A program made the translations under genes and the position numbers. Shown here piece by piece: positions 11,272 through 22,226 of a stretch of 64,000 nucleotides of DNA. The notes under the pieces are model-generated. The model had not been told where the DNA came from, did not search any database, and was given only the letters and a program-made list of their open reading frames with translations. Each line of letters begins with the position of its first letter. Positions within the stretch are counted from its first letter, which is position 1. This DNA comes from Earliella scabrosa (lineage: Eukaryota > Basidiomycota > Agaricomycetes > Polyporales > Polyporaceae), in the NCBI GenBank assembly GCA_022605405.1, contig JABYQQ010000024.1, positions 186,001 to 250,000 on the forward strand, in the 5' to 3' direction.

Positions 11272-12644
11272 CTTGAGGGTCGTCCGACGGAGACGCGGGC
11301 ACTGTGGGGGGTCGAAGACGGGGAGAAGAGAGGGCTCACAGCGACCGGAATGGCACTGGAGGACAAAGAGTGTGGGCGAGTCACTTTTTCTGGGAGTGGT
11401 AAATCAGGACCATGCGTCGAGCATATCACCGACCGCCTTTCCCTCTCCGTCATGGCCTCATCGCATCGCCGGTCCTCCGAGGATTACGGATGAGCCACGT
11501 GGGAAGGCGTTCCGGCATTCCCCACTCGTAGCGTACTCTAGATCTTGCAAGTCGACCTCCACGTCGTCCGACGCTCTCCTCGACCTCGGTGCCGTTCTCC
11601 GCATCCTCTGGCCTGCGTGTCGTGCGCTCCCGTACACCCCTCGAGCTCTCGAGGGGCTGCACCTCAGTGCTATCGGGTCGTCCCGGGCGGCACGCTGGAC
11701 GCGGATATGGGATGCGCAACACGCAGGAAAAGATGATGTGCTCGCACGCACCCGACAACTGCCCACTCTTGAACCGATAACGCGAGCCTTCGGCCCTATC
11801 AGAAGAACACGTTTACGGTTTACCTCACGTCGCCGTGAACGTGGTCGGCCTGGCTAAACCTCAAAGCGACCAGCGAGTGTCCTAGATCGGACTGGACGTG
11901 CGTATGTCGATCCTGGCATGCCGCGAAGCCGGATAATGTCGGGAGAAGTCGTTCGACGGAAAGCGGGAGGAACCACGGGTCGTGCATGTGGATAACATGA
12001 GCAGCGTGGTCGGCGAGGAGGTCGGCGAGGTACGTTGTCGTATTTCTGGCTGAGGCGGAGAAGGTGGATGGGTGGCGGGGGAAGTGAACTTTGCTGGTCT
12101 CCGTCCCTGCGAATATAAGCCTCGACCCGCTGCGGGTCTATGTAACCGAGACGGTCACGACCCTCACGCTCAATGGCAGCTGATCCTCCAGAACCGTCTT
12201 CCTGACGTAGCTGCTTTTGCCCGATATGGAAGGCTTCCTACCGTTTCAGGAAGGTCAATAGAGTTGTCCATCCGCTCTAACGCCTTTGCACTTGAAGGCA
12301 ACGTTGTCTGCAGCATAGAAGCATCTTCAAGCTTCAATAAAGCTGATGCAGTCCTGAGTCCTCACATTCAGTTGTTTTTCAAGGGCCGCTGAATGTATGT
12401 CAAGCATCGATGACGAGTATCCCTGCGAGAGAATAGACACGCTGGTGTCGACGTCCAGACTGACATGTATTGATTGCAGGTCGTCATGCACAATAGAAGC
12501 AGGGGCTGTCATCAGGACTGACAGCGTCCACTGCAATCCCTGCTATGACGTATGTCGAAGTAGCAGAGATAGGGCCAAACGCGCGGACTCACGTCTCCCA
12601 TTCATTCCGAGTCCGCAATCCCAACTTTGTTCAAGACCACCACC
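11272..12644. other. Intergenic with a possible coding relic on the minus strand
   Basis: Around 11880-12110 the minus strand reads through TTTYLADLLADHAAHVIHMH and PWFLPLSVERLLPTLSGFAA, which resembles the repeat part of basidiomycete F-box proteins. Frames close soon on both sides and no start or splice pattern could be built. It could be a fragment of a second F-box gene next to the one ending at 9938. From 12110 to 12644 nothing is recognised apart from the promoter of the gene at 12645. Confidence 0.3.
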
Positions 12645-14572
12645 ATGTCTGTCGCTCCAGCCGTCGACGCGCCCTCCTCAGAGTTCACTGTCACGGTCAA
12701 GTGCGACCGCAGTGTTGACCATCCAGCGATCATGCAGGATATCACACTTGCAGCGTACGACGCCCAGCAGCGCTGCGTCGCTCAATTATGCGTTCGTCAG
12801 ATCGACAGGGAGCCCTCTCGGGTTCGCGGAGACTTCCTCCGCGTTATGGACAAGAGCTCGACCCCAGAGCTACGCACAATGGCGCAGATCCTCTTCGACA
12901 AGTACGGAAGACTCAAGAGCGAGCATGTCGAGCACGGCTACCATCGAGGCACGGGTGTTTGGGGACACGAGCTCGACAACGGTACCCTGATCCTCATCCT
13001 CTCCGTTCGCGTTGCAGCGCTGGTGAGCACCATTACATCTACTTTCACAATTTCAGCTAATGGGATGAGTAGTCGAGCGGAACCAGGATGATTTCCCTGC
13101 TCCTCCAGGCGCTCTCCAGCTACGCACCAGGAGAGGCGTACCTGCTGGTTCGGCCGGTACTGATCGAGCCAACTGTGAATCAAAAGCAGGACGATGCGGC
13201 AGTTCACCCCTTCCACGAGGTATGCAACCAGACTGATCAATCCTTCCTCCCTGTATGCACATATATGCTGCTCTGTCGCGCATATAACCATCATGGCTAG
13301 CCTGCACGGCCCTTGTGGCGTCGCTTACTCTAAGCTGACGTCGTTCCTCGTGCAGATCTCTTTCCGTAGGGTTGGGAGAACCTCCTTCGTTGCGTTCAGC
13401 GTGGATCCAAGACATCCCTCTCGCCGCTTATCCATTGAGAACGACGTCCATGAACACATCACACCCGACTACCCCCCGACGCCGTCGGGGGAAGGCGACG
13501 AAGACGTAATCCATGTCCTGCAGCTGCTCATCCGAACGGCGGACACCAACTCTTTCATGGACGCGTCAGCCATGGATCGCATCATCCGCGAGTTGTACGC
13601 CATACTCCCCGTGCTCGTCAACTGGAAGGATGAACTCGGTTGCAAGCCTCTGCATGTCGCCGCCCGTTTCTGCAACCTCACCGCTGTGCGCACGCTGCTC
13701 TCGTTGCTCCCCGAGCAGGTCATCCTTCAGCAACTGGCCGATCGTGACAACCGCGAGGGGTTGACTCCGCTGGAGTCGTGCGAACGCGTTCAGCGTAGCG
13801 CTCGCGAGCGCCAGGAAACATCATCCTTCTGGATTGGGTACAGCGACGACGCGCTTCGCATCATCTACCTGCTCCGCTGCGCTGCAGGTGAAGCTCTAGA
13901 TGTCTCTGAGGATGCCTTCGTCCGCGCCAATCGCTATGGATGCACCTGCGGACAGTGTACCATGGGTTGGTTGACGCCGCGCATGCGTCACCGGATTCAA
14001 GGTGCGCAACATAACATCCGCCCCTCCGTGGAGTCGTAGCTGATACCTTTGTATCTACAGCGACGGCTGACACACTTTCCGACTACATCGATGAGTCCAT
14101 CGAGTTTGCCCATGGAGGGGCTTTGGCCGAGCGCCTCTTCACTATCCAGTTTCTTGAACGATTCAGGAGGATCACCTTCACCAAAGCGTTCTGCGAAGGG
14201 TACGCGGCTGTCGTGCGCACGATCGCCGAGCAACTCACCATCCCTGGCGTCCTGCCCCTCCCCTCCTCCATCCGCGCCACCGCTCTCGCTCTCCGCGTGG
14301 CGATCGTCTTCTTCGTTAGGGGCGGCGTAGTGCAAGACGCTCTCAGGAGCGTGTTGCTGTATGCCATGGCCCACTCACCTCTCGGCAACGGCTATTGGGA
14401 CAAGAACGAGGCCCAGTTGGCTGTCGATGGGTTCAAGCCGGCTGTGCACTACGCGACGCTGCCAACGTGCGAGAACGACCTCAACTTCGCTCTGGTAGCG
14501 ATGAAGATGGGCTTGAAGCCGGAGGAGTTCGTACCGGAGCTGTGTTACTGTGGAGGTGGCTTTGGCGTTTAG
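12645..14572 (+). CDS. Ankyrin-repeat protein with Cys knuckle and conserved C-terminal domain (copy A)
   Basis: Four exons (12645-13022, 13073-13219, 13356-14001, 14061-14572) give 560 aa. Order of parts: an N-terminal module ending in LFDKYGRLKSEHVEHGYHRG and GVWGHELDNGTLILILSV; a short exon; an ankyrin region with CKPLHVAARFCNLTAVRTLL and GLTPLESCERV; a Cys knuckle CTCGQC followed by WLTPRMRHRI; and a C-terminal alpha domain with FCEGYAAVVRTIAEQL and CENDLNFALVA. The CxCxxC knuckle could bind zinc, but no fourth ligand is obvious. Ankyrin repeats imply protein binding. No membrane segment is seen. The same architecture recurs at 44237-46198 and in fragments at 541-850, 40545-40930 and 46761-47562. 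A DUF6533 gene follows on the same strand 1 kb downstream. Confidence 0.85.
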
Positions 14573-15583
14573 AGTGACGACATTGCGTCTGTGGATGTGG
14601 CCGGACGAAGGAAAGCGAGATGCCAAACGTCTCCGATGGGCCGTTTCAAGAGGACATCAGGAAAATCGAGTACAACGAGCAGTAGAGGTGCGCTCGAGAG
14701 CTAGACTGGACCATGTTCCGTTTTTGCCCCATTCGAATCAGAGTTGGTGATTGTTCCTCCAATGTCAGCTGTCGCTCGCTGTGTGCCTGGTGGAACGTTT
14801 CGCGTCCAGCCTCGTCCCACTTCGACCATGCCAGCGCACTGTCTGCTCATCCAGTCTTTGATATACGAACTCGACTATCTTTTTTCCCATATAGGCCCGA
14901 CAGCACCTCTGATAGACATCGCGCGACATTCTCGCACTGCCCATCGCGGCGTTGGTTCGCCTCGACATCCAAAATGGCAAGTAGGCATAGCGCGCATTCC
15001 AGGTCCCACGGCGGTGAGTGGTTCATGATCAGTCTTCCATTCATGCGTCCTCATGTGTCTGTCATATAAGTAGGTCTGTCTCCGGAGATCTCAACCACAG
15101 AAGCTTGATTAGTGCATCGAATCGCGAGTCTATATGCACCGAGGAGACACATCGAGACTTGCCGTCAGTTGAATGTCACTACTGGGAGCATGTCTCCACA
15201 TTCACTACTTCAAGCATCCCCGCAGGAGTTATTGTATCCCCGGTCGGGATAGGAGCATTGGTATGTAGTAATACGTCATCCAACTATGTCTCTTCCTAAC
15301 ACAACTTCTGTGACGGCATCATTGGCAGCAGCTTCCCTTCCTCGGACATAGAACTCGTGTGGATTCCATCTCGGAAACCGCACACAATTGCTTCTGTCAA
15401 GGCATTCAGCACCGCACCTCTTGGAACTCCAGAACGAATCTCAGAGGGAATGTACCTGTCGGACTCCGACTCGGGGGCTCGCCCTGCCGTGGCCCATTCC
15501 CGCGGAGCGCATACGCTCTTATACCTCTCGCACTGTCCTCCGTCACCCCCTTTGCTTGCCCGACACGTTCCGCACTCCGCAAG
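14573..15583. other. Intergenic between ankyrin gene A and DUF6533 gene
   Basis: About 1 kb of 3' flank and promoter. Reading frames are short and show no family signature. Confidence 0.5.
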
Positions 15584-17478
15584 ATGTCCGACGGCGCCGC
15601 CATTGGCCCCCACGGTCTCAAGCTGCCCGTCGATAACCTCGGTCTCCTCCACGTCACGAAGGTGCGTCGGACTGCAACTGTGGATTGCGATTAGCGTCTC
15701 GGATCGCTTCATTGACTGATATGCTCTGCTTTCCAGTGTACCACGGGTGAGGACCCTTTGTTCGCGTGCATGATTCACGGGTTGAACAAATGTATCAGTT
15801 GTTGCATCTGCCCTTTCAGTGCGTGGGAGGCTCGTCGGTTGTTGATCCAGGCGCTGAATCGTTGTACTAGGTGCTCGAAATCGCGTCTACGTTTCCTGAC
15901 GAGGTGCGCCGATAGTGAGAGCGTGCTGTCTGTCAGGGTTGTTGACCACTCTACTGCAGGTTGCCTATATATGGCCCAATCACTGGAGCATCATGAAGGT
16001 GATCTTCTTCATCAACAAATACTCCGTGTTGGTGGACACCTCACTTGCGACTGTCTGTGAGTATCAATTGCATGCTTGCTGCAACGGGGGCGTCAGTGCT
16101 AATTATGAACAGCGGTGCTATATACGGAAGATGCTAGGGTAGGTATCATTCGGACTCTGGCCGAAGGTTTGGCTGAACGCAAATTCTAGCAATGCGAGAT
16201 TCAATTCCAAGCATTGGCATGTACGGTATCCCCTCCGATGATCTACTCCTCGTTGGCTGACGCCGATGTTCAGATACATACATCTGTGGTACGCTGGTCT
16301 CCGAAAGTGAGTCGTCAACGCATGCCTTCGTCTCTCCCACTGCGCCAACCCCTGCGAAACAGTCATATTGCTCAGCAGGACGTTGGCGATCTGGAACTAC
16401 CATTTATACGTGAAGATCCTGATCGGAGGCGGACTGGTGGAGCTTCTGGTAAGCTTCTCTCATGTGTATCGCGACTCGAGCGTGAAGCCCTGATTCATCG
16501 AATACGCCAGCCAGTCGCCATCTACTCAGTCTATCAGGCCATCAACAACGTGGAATGTGAGTTTTGCGAGATTGTTGTTTGTACACTGATAGTATTGAAT
16601 AGTCCTCTGCAGATCCTCCAAACGAAATCCTCCACATCATGGGTTGCGTACCAGGTACGCAGGACCACGACGCCTGGCCGGCATACGCCTGTTTCATCCT
16701 TGCGGAGACAAGTGGGTATTCCGTCTGTCCGATGAGGGGCCCTTCTGGCACTTACTCACGGCTCTTTGACAGCAATCGTCGCGCTCACCATAATAAGACG
16801 CGTAACATGCGATTCCGATCGTGAGTGTCTCTTGTACTACTTCGATGCTCGTGCTTCTCACTCGACCCTCTCCCACAGTTGTGCGTTCCTCGCAGGGACA
16901 GCTTCTTCACACCATCTATCGCGATGGTGAGTGAATGTTGCCTATTCCGCCCTAGGGCTGTTGCTGAATGCGTCCGAATCACAGGCACCTTCTTCTACAT
17001 CGTTGTTCTAGGTTCGCCCTGGCGAGACGATCTTCCTTCGTACACTCATCCCTCTGCCGTCGTAGCGGTGTCCACCATGAACCTGCTCATGATGCTCCTC
17101 GCTCCTGTGAGTCGCTTGTGGGCGTCCCATACCGTCTGACTGACACGATACCGTTATTGCAATCAGCCAGAACTCATATCCTCTCTGCAAATGTCAGTCA
17201 CGCCGTCGTCGTTCCATTGCCCTTAGTTCTGCTGAGCTCACCTGCCTCTACGTAGGCCGCTCCGGGTGGTGCACAGCGCGCTATGCACGCGTGTCCTGCT
17301 GAATCTGCGTAAGGCAGCTGCCGCAGATTCGTCTGGCGGTAGGATTACTGGTGCAGACGACTTGACCAGGCACACGACATTGGCATTCGCACCCGGCGGC
17401 CAAAATACGGTGTCGTCCTCAGACTCGGAGGGTCTCTCTTCGCGCGACCTGGGCGAGTGCAGTTATAACGAGGTCTGA
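15584..17478 (+). CDS. DUF6533-family seven-helix membrane protein
   Basis: Exon 1 (15584-15661) encodes MSDGAAIGPHGLK and ends LGLLHVTK, matching the LDYLQ-TK end of exon 1 in the minus-strand copies. Then follow VLEIASTFPDE (15870-15902), IWPNHWSIMKVIFFINKYSV (from about 15960), VILLSRTLAIWNYHLYVKIL, MGCVPGTQDHDAWPAYACF, FFYIVVLG, TMNLLMMLLAP and the last exon LRVVHSALCTRVLLNLRKAA with a Ser-rich tail, stop at 17476-17478. About seven hydrophobic helices are spread over more than ten exons. Some internal joins (16060-16290, 16445-16510, 16800-16990) are approximate. The cytoplasmic tail after the last helix is poorly conserved between copies, while the helices and the WPAY motif are kept. 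Confidence 0.78.
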
Positions 17479-18107
17479 ACGTGGTAGCTGGGGTCATGGG
17501 CCTCACGGTCCTCTATGCCTTGGTCTGTTCTGCCGTAGCGGTTGCCACTTATTCTACTGTAAGTCCAGTCACAGATCGCTGTTTACCAGGCATTCCGGCT
17601 CATCGCATCCCGTCACTAGATGCATCGTACCCAGCCAAAAGTTAAAGCCGTAGGCGCCACAATCTCTGTCAAGACACTCTCGGACATGTGCTCAGTATCA
17701 TCCGCATTGTACAACATTGCTCAATTTGCATGCTATTTATCTTGTTCTCCACCTTTCTTGACACAGGAATGGAGCCAACGACGGTCCCGCAGACTGGTCC
17801 GACAGGGATTCCACGAAGATGTAATTTCGTTATATTGACTTCAGGGCGCATTCCTCGTAAAGAAACCGCCGGCGCAGGCCCTCCAGGCTCCCGGAACCCG
17901 AAGTGCCTCGCACCAGACGCCCCATCACCGCGTCGAATAAATTATAACATAGATCGTTGCAACTCGTGTGCGGCCGCTGGGACAAGCCAACCGCGGGATC
18001 CCTCTGTATACAGGCCTCGATCCCTTCTCCTCGCGTCGAGCCCTTCCTTTCCACCTCCGATCGGGGTTGGAGTGCGTCGAGATGTTTGACGACACAGACG
18101 CAGCCAC
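17479..18107. other. Convergent 3' flanks
   Basis: Region between the stop of the plus-strand DUF6533 gene and the stop of the minus-strand tetraspanin-like gene. A short plus-strand hydrophobic reading (MGLTVLYALVCSAVAVATYS at 17495) is followed by a GT, but no continuation was found. Confidence 0.4.
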
Positions 18108-19157
18108 TTAGTAGGTCGCCTGCTGCGATGGTGGGCCGTACGCGTTCGGCTGCGAGGCAAACGCGTACTGCGGCTGGCTGACGATCGTGACGTTCGCTGC
18201 CTGGCTCTTCTCCGCGTCGCGGCGGCGCGCCTCGGCCTCCTCCTTGAGCTGGCCGAAGTACTCGTACGCGATGTAGCATCCGTCTGTGCAGCGCAAGAAA
18301 AGACACCGTCAGCGATCCGCGACTGCACACCCTGACGCCGCGTCGGCGAGGGTAGACGAGGGGCATAAGGATAGAGTGTGGGGGAGGTGACTTACAGATC
18401 GCGATGAGCCAGAAGATAACGTAGAGCACAACCACGATGATGCGGCCGGTCTTGAAGCTCGCGCTGCACGCCCAGTTGGTAAAGTCGTTCGTGCCCGACG
18501 CGACCTCGCTGTTGGCGCTCACACCAGCCGGGAGGTTCTCGTTGACGCTGTCGGCGACTCTGGCCTCGCACTCCTTGATCTGCTCGTCCGTCTTGCCGGC
18601 GAAGAGCTGGAAGATGAGGTAGCTGCCCGCGATGATCTCCACGACGGTCACGAACGTGATCGCCGCAAAGTACGTCCCGACCAGCGCGCGGAGCCGCCCG
18701 ATGGCGCCGACGAGACTGTCCACAGCGCGCGCGAGGGAAAAAAAGAGGGGAGTTCCGAGTCAGCGTCGGGCTCGGGGATGGGCGCGCACGTAGAGGAGCG
18801 CGAAGGGAGCGCGGACTCACCCCATGAGCGACGTGAGCGCGAAGATGGTCATCGAGACCGCGACGAACCAGACCGCGACCTTCTGGTCTTGCTCAAGCTC
18901 GAGCGTGCCTTCCACTGCAAACAGACAGCCAGCCCGTCAGTACCGGTGCCTCCTCGTTGTGCGCAGGGTTGGCCCATCGCGACGGGTGCGGGCGCGCGAG
19001 GTGAAACAGATCAGAGACACTCACTCTGTGCATGGATTTGGATCCACGCCGCGATGGCCACGAAGCCTCCGAGGCCGAGCCCGAGGAGACTCTCGCAGAA
19101 TACGCCGAATCTGACCGGCAGACAGCAGCAGAACTTGCGCGAACGAACGTACACCAT
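18108..19157 (-). CDS. Four-helix tetraspanin-like membrane protein
   Basis: Four exons (19025-19157, 18821-18914, 18396-18715, 18108-18283) join in phase into 240 aa. Helices lie at about residues 17-40, 58-83, 87-113 and 165-190. The N-terminus is short with a Cys cluster (RKFCCCLPVRF) that could be palmitoylated. The loop between helices 3 and 4 is about 50 residues with two Cys (KECEAR and NWACSASF). The C-terminal tail is charged (EEAEARRRDAEK) and then Gln/Pro-rich (ending PPSQQATY). Layout and length fit fungal tetraspanin-like proteins, but the diagnostic CCG motif of true tetraspanins is missing, so the assignment is by topology only. It would organise membrane partners, probably at the plasma membrane. 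Confidence 0.8.
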
Positions 19158-19334
19158 GGCGGGCGTCGAGGTTTAGGTGGCTCGGTGAAAACGGAGAAGT
19201 CGGGGAGGAAAACAGCCGCAAGTGCGTGCGATGTGGGAGAAGCGACAAAGAGTCGGAAGAACGAGAAACAACGAAGGTCGAAGGTGAATGGGGAGGCGCA
19301 GCCTTGGGGATCCAAGGACGGAGGTCTGCCATCG

Positions 19335-19342
19335 TTTATATA
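19335..19342 (-). promoter_or_regulatory. TATA box upstream of the tetraspanin-like gene
   Basis: The minus strand reads TATATAAA about 180 bp before ATG 19157, in a good position for a core promoter with a moderate 5' leader. Confidence 0.45.
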
Positions 19343-20304
19343 CGACCGTCGCGAAGGACCCCCGGGATGCAATCTGGATCCAATTGCGCTGATGACGACT
19401 CAGACAAGCCAGGGACGGTAAGTACCGGTGCTGAGATGGCACTGCAGTCAGATGGCCGTTTTCAAGAGCCTGTGGCCGCGTCGCGCGCGTGCACACCTCG
19501 CAACGCGCATCTCTCCCCACCGCCGAGCCAATTACGACGCGATTTCCGGTGGGTGCAATCCTCGAATCTGTCAAAGAGGTCAACCGAACGTACAAAGACG
19601 GTCCTAGGCCTGATAGCATGGGTATTCGGACAGAATTTTTGAATGCAAGAGTGGGGAAGGAGATCGCAGTCATGGGGAGAGAGGGTGTTCCGTCGCCGGG
19701 TGAGGAGGAAAGCGGTGCTGTCATCATCCCGACCTGTTGATGGGGGAGTTGAGCAGATGCGCCCTCGGGCGCATCGCTGACGGTCTTCCAATGCTGATCT
19801 TCGTGGAAATTTGATGAAGCTTGGCACACGAATGGACTGCATCAATCGAAATGCTCACCTTGGAACGCCGCCGCCGCTAGGTCAAGCATAGGAAAATACT
19901 TGGATTGTTACCAGTTAGCCTGGTCATGACTCGACCGTCCTGGCATCGCATGCCTTGGCTAGCTACTAGATAACTAGTATCGCAGTTCAACGTTCAACGT
20001 TCAACAAGTACCGGGGCCCTCACGGTCTCAACGTTCAACGTTGCAGTGACACGTCGGGGAAGTCATGACACGGACGCATTGACTTACAACTTGAACGATA
20101 ACGCTGACGTCATACGTTCACAGGCACACGCAAGTAAGTACCGATTGTAGTACCACTTGGTTCGCCATTACTTCTCTATCACTCGTGATGATATTCCCTC
20201 CTGCGCGTACCAAGATTACGCAAAAAATTGTACGAGGACGACAGCCCTCACTGAGTAAGCACAGAGGCTCCATGTTAAATCCTTCGACCTTGCGAGTTTT
20301 CGGC
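19343..20304. other. Intergenic between tetraspanin-like and GFA genes
   Basis: A long minus-strand frame overlaps the promoter but shows no family signature and its composition fits a chance ORF. A short GTTCAAC repeat cluster is listed separately. Confidence 0.4.
19985..20043. repeat. GTTCAAC heptamer cluster
   Basis: Three consecutive GTTCAAC units occur at 19985-20005 and further overlapping units at 20029-20043, separated by 23 bp. Origin unknown; it could be a transcription-factor binding cluster or replication slippage. Confidence 0.6.
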
Positions 20305-20962
20305 CTAATCCTTGATCTCCTTCTTTTGGAATGTACCTAGAGAAACGTCAGCGGCAGCCCTCATGTTTGCCCCAGTTCTCAATGCCCTCGGAACCTTGCA
20401 AACAGCACAGGGAAAGAAAGCGCATTCGTACCAGGTACCTCCGGCATCCACCTCGCCCTATCCTTGCAGAAGAACTCTCCCTTCGGTGGCAACGCCTCCG
20501 GGTCGTCCAGGCTGCCTACACAGATGTATCTCGAATGAGGCTTTGCTTCCTCCTGCGCCGAGCAATCGGTCGTCAATGGCATATGCCCAGCACACCCATG
20601 ATGAGGATGATGGCAATGAACGAACCCCATACTCCAGGATGAAGCTCCCGCAGTCCGCGCAAAACTCGCGGTGGAGCGTCGTGCCGGACCCGTTGTCCGC
20701 CGCGTGCTCCTTCGGCGTGCCCTGCGTGTACGCGAACGCGTCCTTTGGGATCTTGGCCGTCAGGCCGTAGTTTGCGCCGAACGCTTTCTGTCGACGGCGA
20801 GGGACGTCAGCAACGCGAGACCCACTCGGATGCGACACACGTCCGACTCGGACGCACCTTGCAGTTCCGACAGTGGCACAGCGACGTGCGCGCGTCGTCT
20901 GCTGAGGTCAGGTTCACTTCATACCGCAGCGCGCGGCAGTAGCAGCTGCCCGTGAGCTTCAT
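20305..20962 (-). CDS. GFA (glutathione-dependent formaldehyde-activating-like) / CENP-V domain protein
   Basis: Four exons (20858-20962, 20626-20787, 20432-20552, 20305-20336) give 139 aa, the usual size for a single-domain GFA protein. Cys pairs of the Mss4-like zinc fold are all present: C7 and C9 (GSCYCRAL), C29, C31 and C34 (CHCRNCK), C78 and C81 (CADC). The end WMPEVPGTFQKKEIKD is typical of fungal members. The family binds zinc through these Cys and some members use glutathione adducts. Most fungal paralogues have no proven substrate, so formaldehyde is not claimed. Start ATG 20962 is six codons before the first Cys pair, as in relatives. Confidence 0.93.
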
Positions 20963-22226
20963 TTCTGAACAAAGAGCTCGTTCGTGGAATGTAAAGAATG
21001 CCGACGAGCGGACCGGGGCTTGGCCGATATCGATGCGCGAACTAGGGTCTGGGAGTCAGGTCTGCTGGCCAGGATGGTGTTGGGTCTGCTTCGAAGGCTT
21101 TCGAAAATTCCAACAATAGTACTAGCTGGAGGATTCGAACAAAGGGGTATTGTGAGCAAACCACCGTTCGATACGCGCTATAAATCCTACGCACCACCCT
21201 CACCAGCGTGGCTGCAACGTCATAGGCGAATCAGCGAGGTGGAGTCGAGCTGTACTATGCGCACCTCTCTTCGGAATGCGCACGCACTCGCAACGATAGA
21301 CACACCATGCCAGAAAGAGTGAGACAGCAAGAGAAAAATCGAATGCTCTACGTGTGTAACCGTACGCGAGTAACTAGCAAACGAAAGAAACCAGAGTATA
21401 GGCAGTAAAATACATAAGTATTCACGCCCAGGGACTGGCTCCCGGGCGCGCGCTCGTCCTGCAGTGGTCGATCCGACCGTACGTGCTACGCGTCCCAAAC
21501 CGACCGTGCTAGCGCGACGTGCAATGTACCTAGAACGCAAAAGCTAAGGTAGACATTTCCTGTAAAGTGCGAACAACAGTCTAGCCCCCCTCCGCGGCCG
21601 AAGGTAGGTGGGGCACGGCGGCCAAAGACCGGGGTCGGGCTAGCGAGTCCGTATGTGCGTGCGAACTCGGACGACCACGAACGGCGAGGAGGGGGATGCG
21701 TGTGTGTGTGGGTGCGGATGCGGGGCGAGGGTGCCAAGATCGTCCACATTAACTGATTAGAATAGAGATCAGGAACGTACTGATACTGGGATATCGGAAT
21801 GAATGTGAACGGAAGAGTCCCTGGGGCTGGATGCAGCGCCTCGCCCAATATATGTGTCATGCGTGATGGATGCAGCGGCGGGGAAGAGGAAAGGAGGAGG
21901 GAGGGAGGGAGGGATAGAGAGGGGGGTAGGAGGAGGTAGGAGGAGGGGGCGGAGAAAGGAGGTGAGGGAGCATGGGTACGGACGGGCATGAAAGATGCGG
22001 GTCGGATGCGGCAGTGGGGGCGGAGATGGTATGGAGGAGGGTCTGGTGAGTAGCAAGAGTCCGTCGTGCGGGTGTACGTGAGGGAGCGAACGAGCGAATG
22101 TACAGACAGAGTGCTGCGGCATCGTGACACAAGCGATATTGATACTGTTACGTTACTGATGAATGTCCGGAGGGATGGCACAAGACGTCAAGCTTCAAGG
22201 TAGTAGTAGTCCAACACGCCGCAGCA
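20963..22226. other. Intergenic, low-complexity 3' flank of the GH16 gene
   Basis: Contains the promoter of the GFA gene and the 3' flank of the KRE6-like gene. The long minus-strand frame at 21486-22181 is a low-complexity Pro/Ser/Leu reading of a purine-rich tract and is not considered coding. Confidence 0.5.
21870..21972 (+). repeat. Polypurine (GGA/GGGA-rich) tract
   Basis: About 100 bp are almost only G and A with irregular GGAGG and GGGA units. It lies some 255 bp downstream of the stop of the glucan-synthesis gene, whose transcript would read it as polypyrimidine. Confidence 0.75.

Noticed and set aside
19173..19829. 218-codon minus-strand ORF overlapping the 5' flank of the tetraspanin-like gene
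   Set aside because: Contains the TATA box of that gene in its interior, no family signature; likely chance.
21050..21150. tRNA-like piece with ATTCGAAC
   Set aside because: The flanking bases do not pair into a T stem and no acceptor stem or anticodon arm can be formed.
21486..22181. 231-codon minus-strand ORF
   Set aside because: Low-complexity Pro/Ser/Leu reading of a polypurine tract in the 3' flank of the GH16 gene; no domain and no start context.
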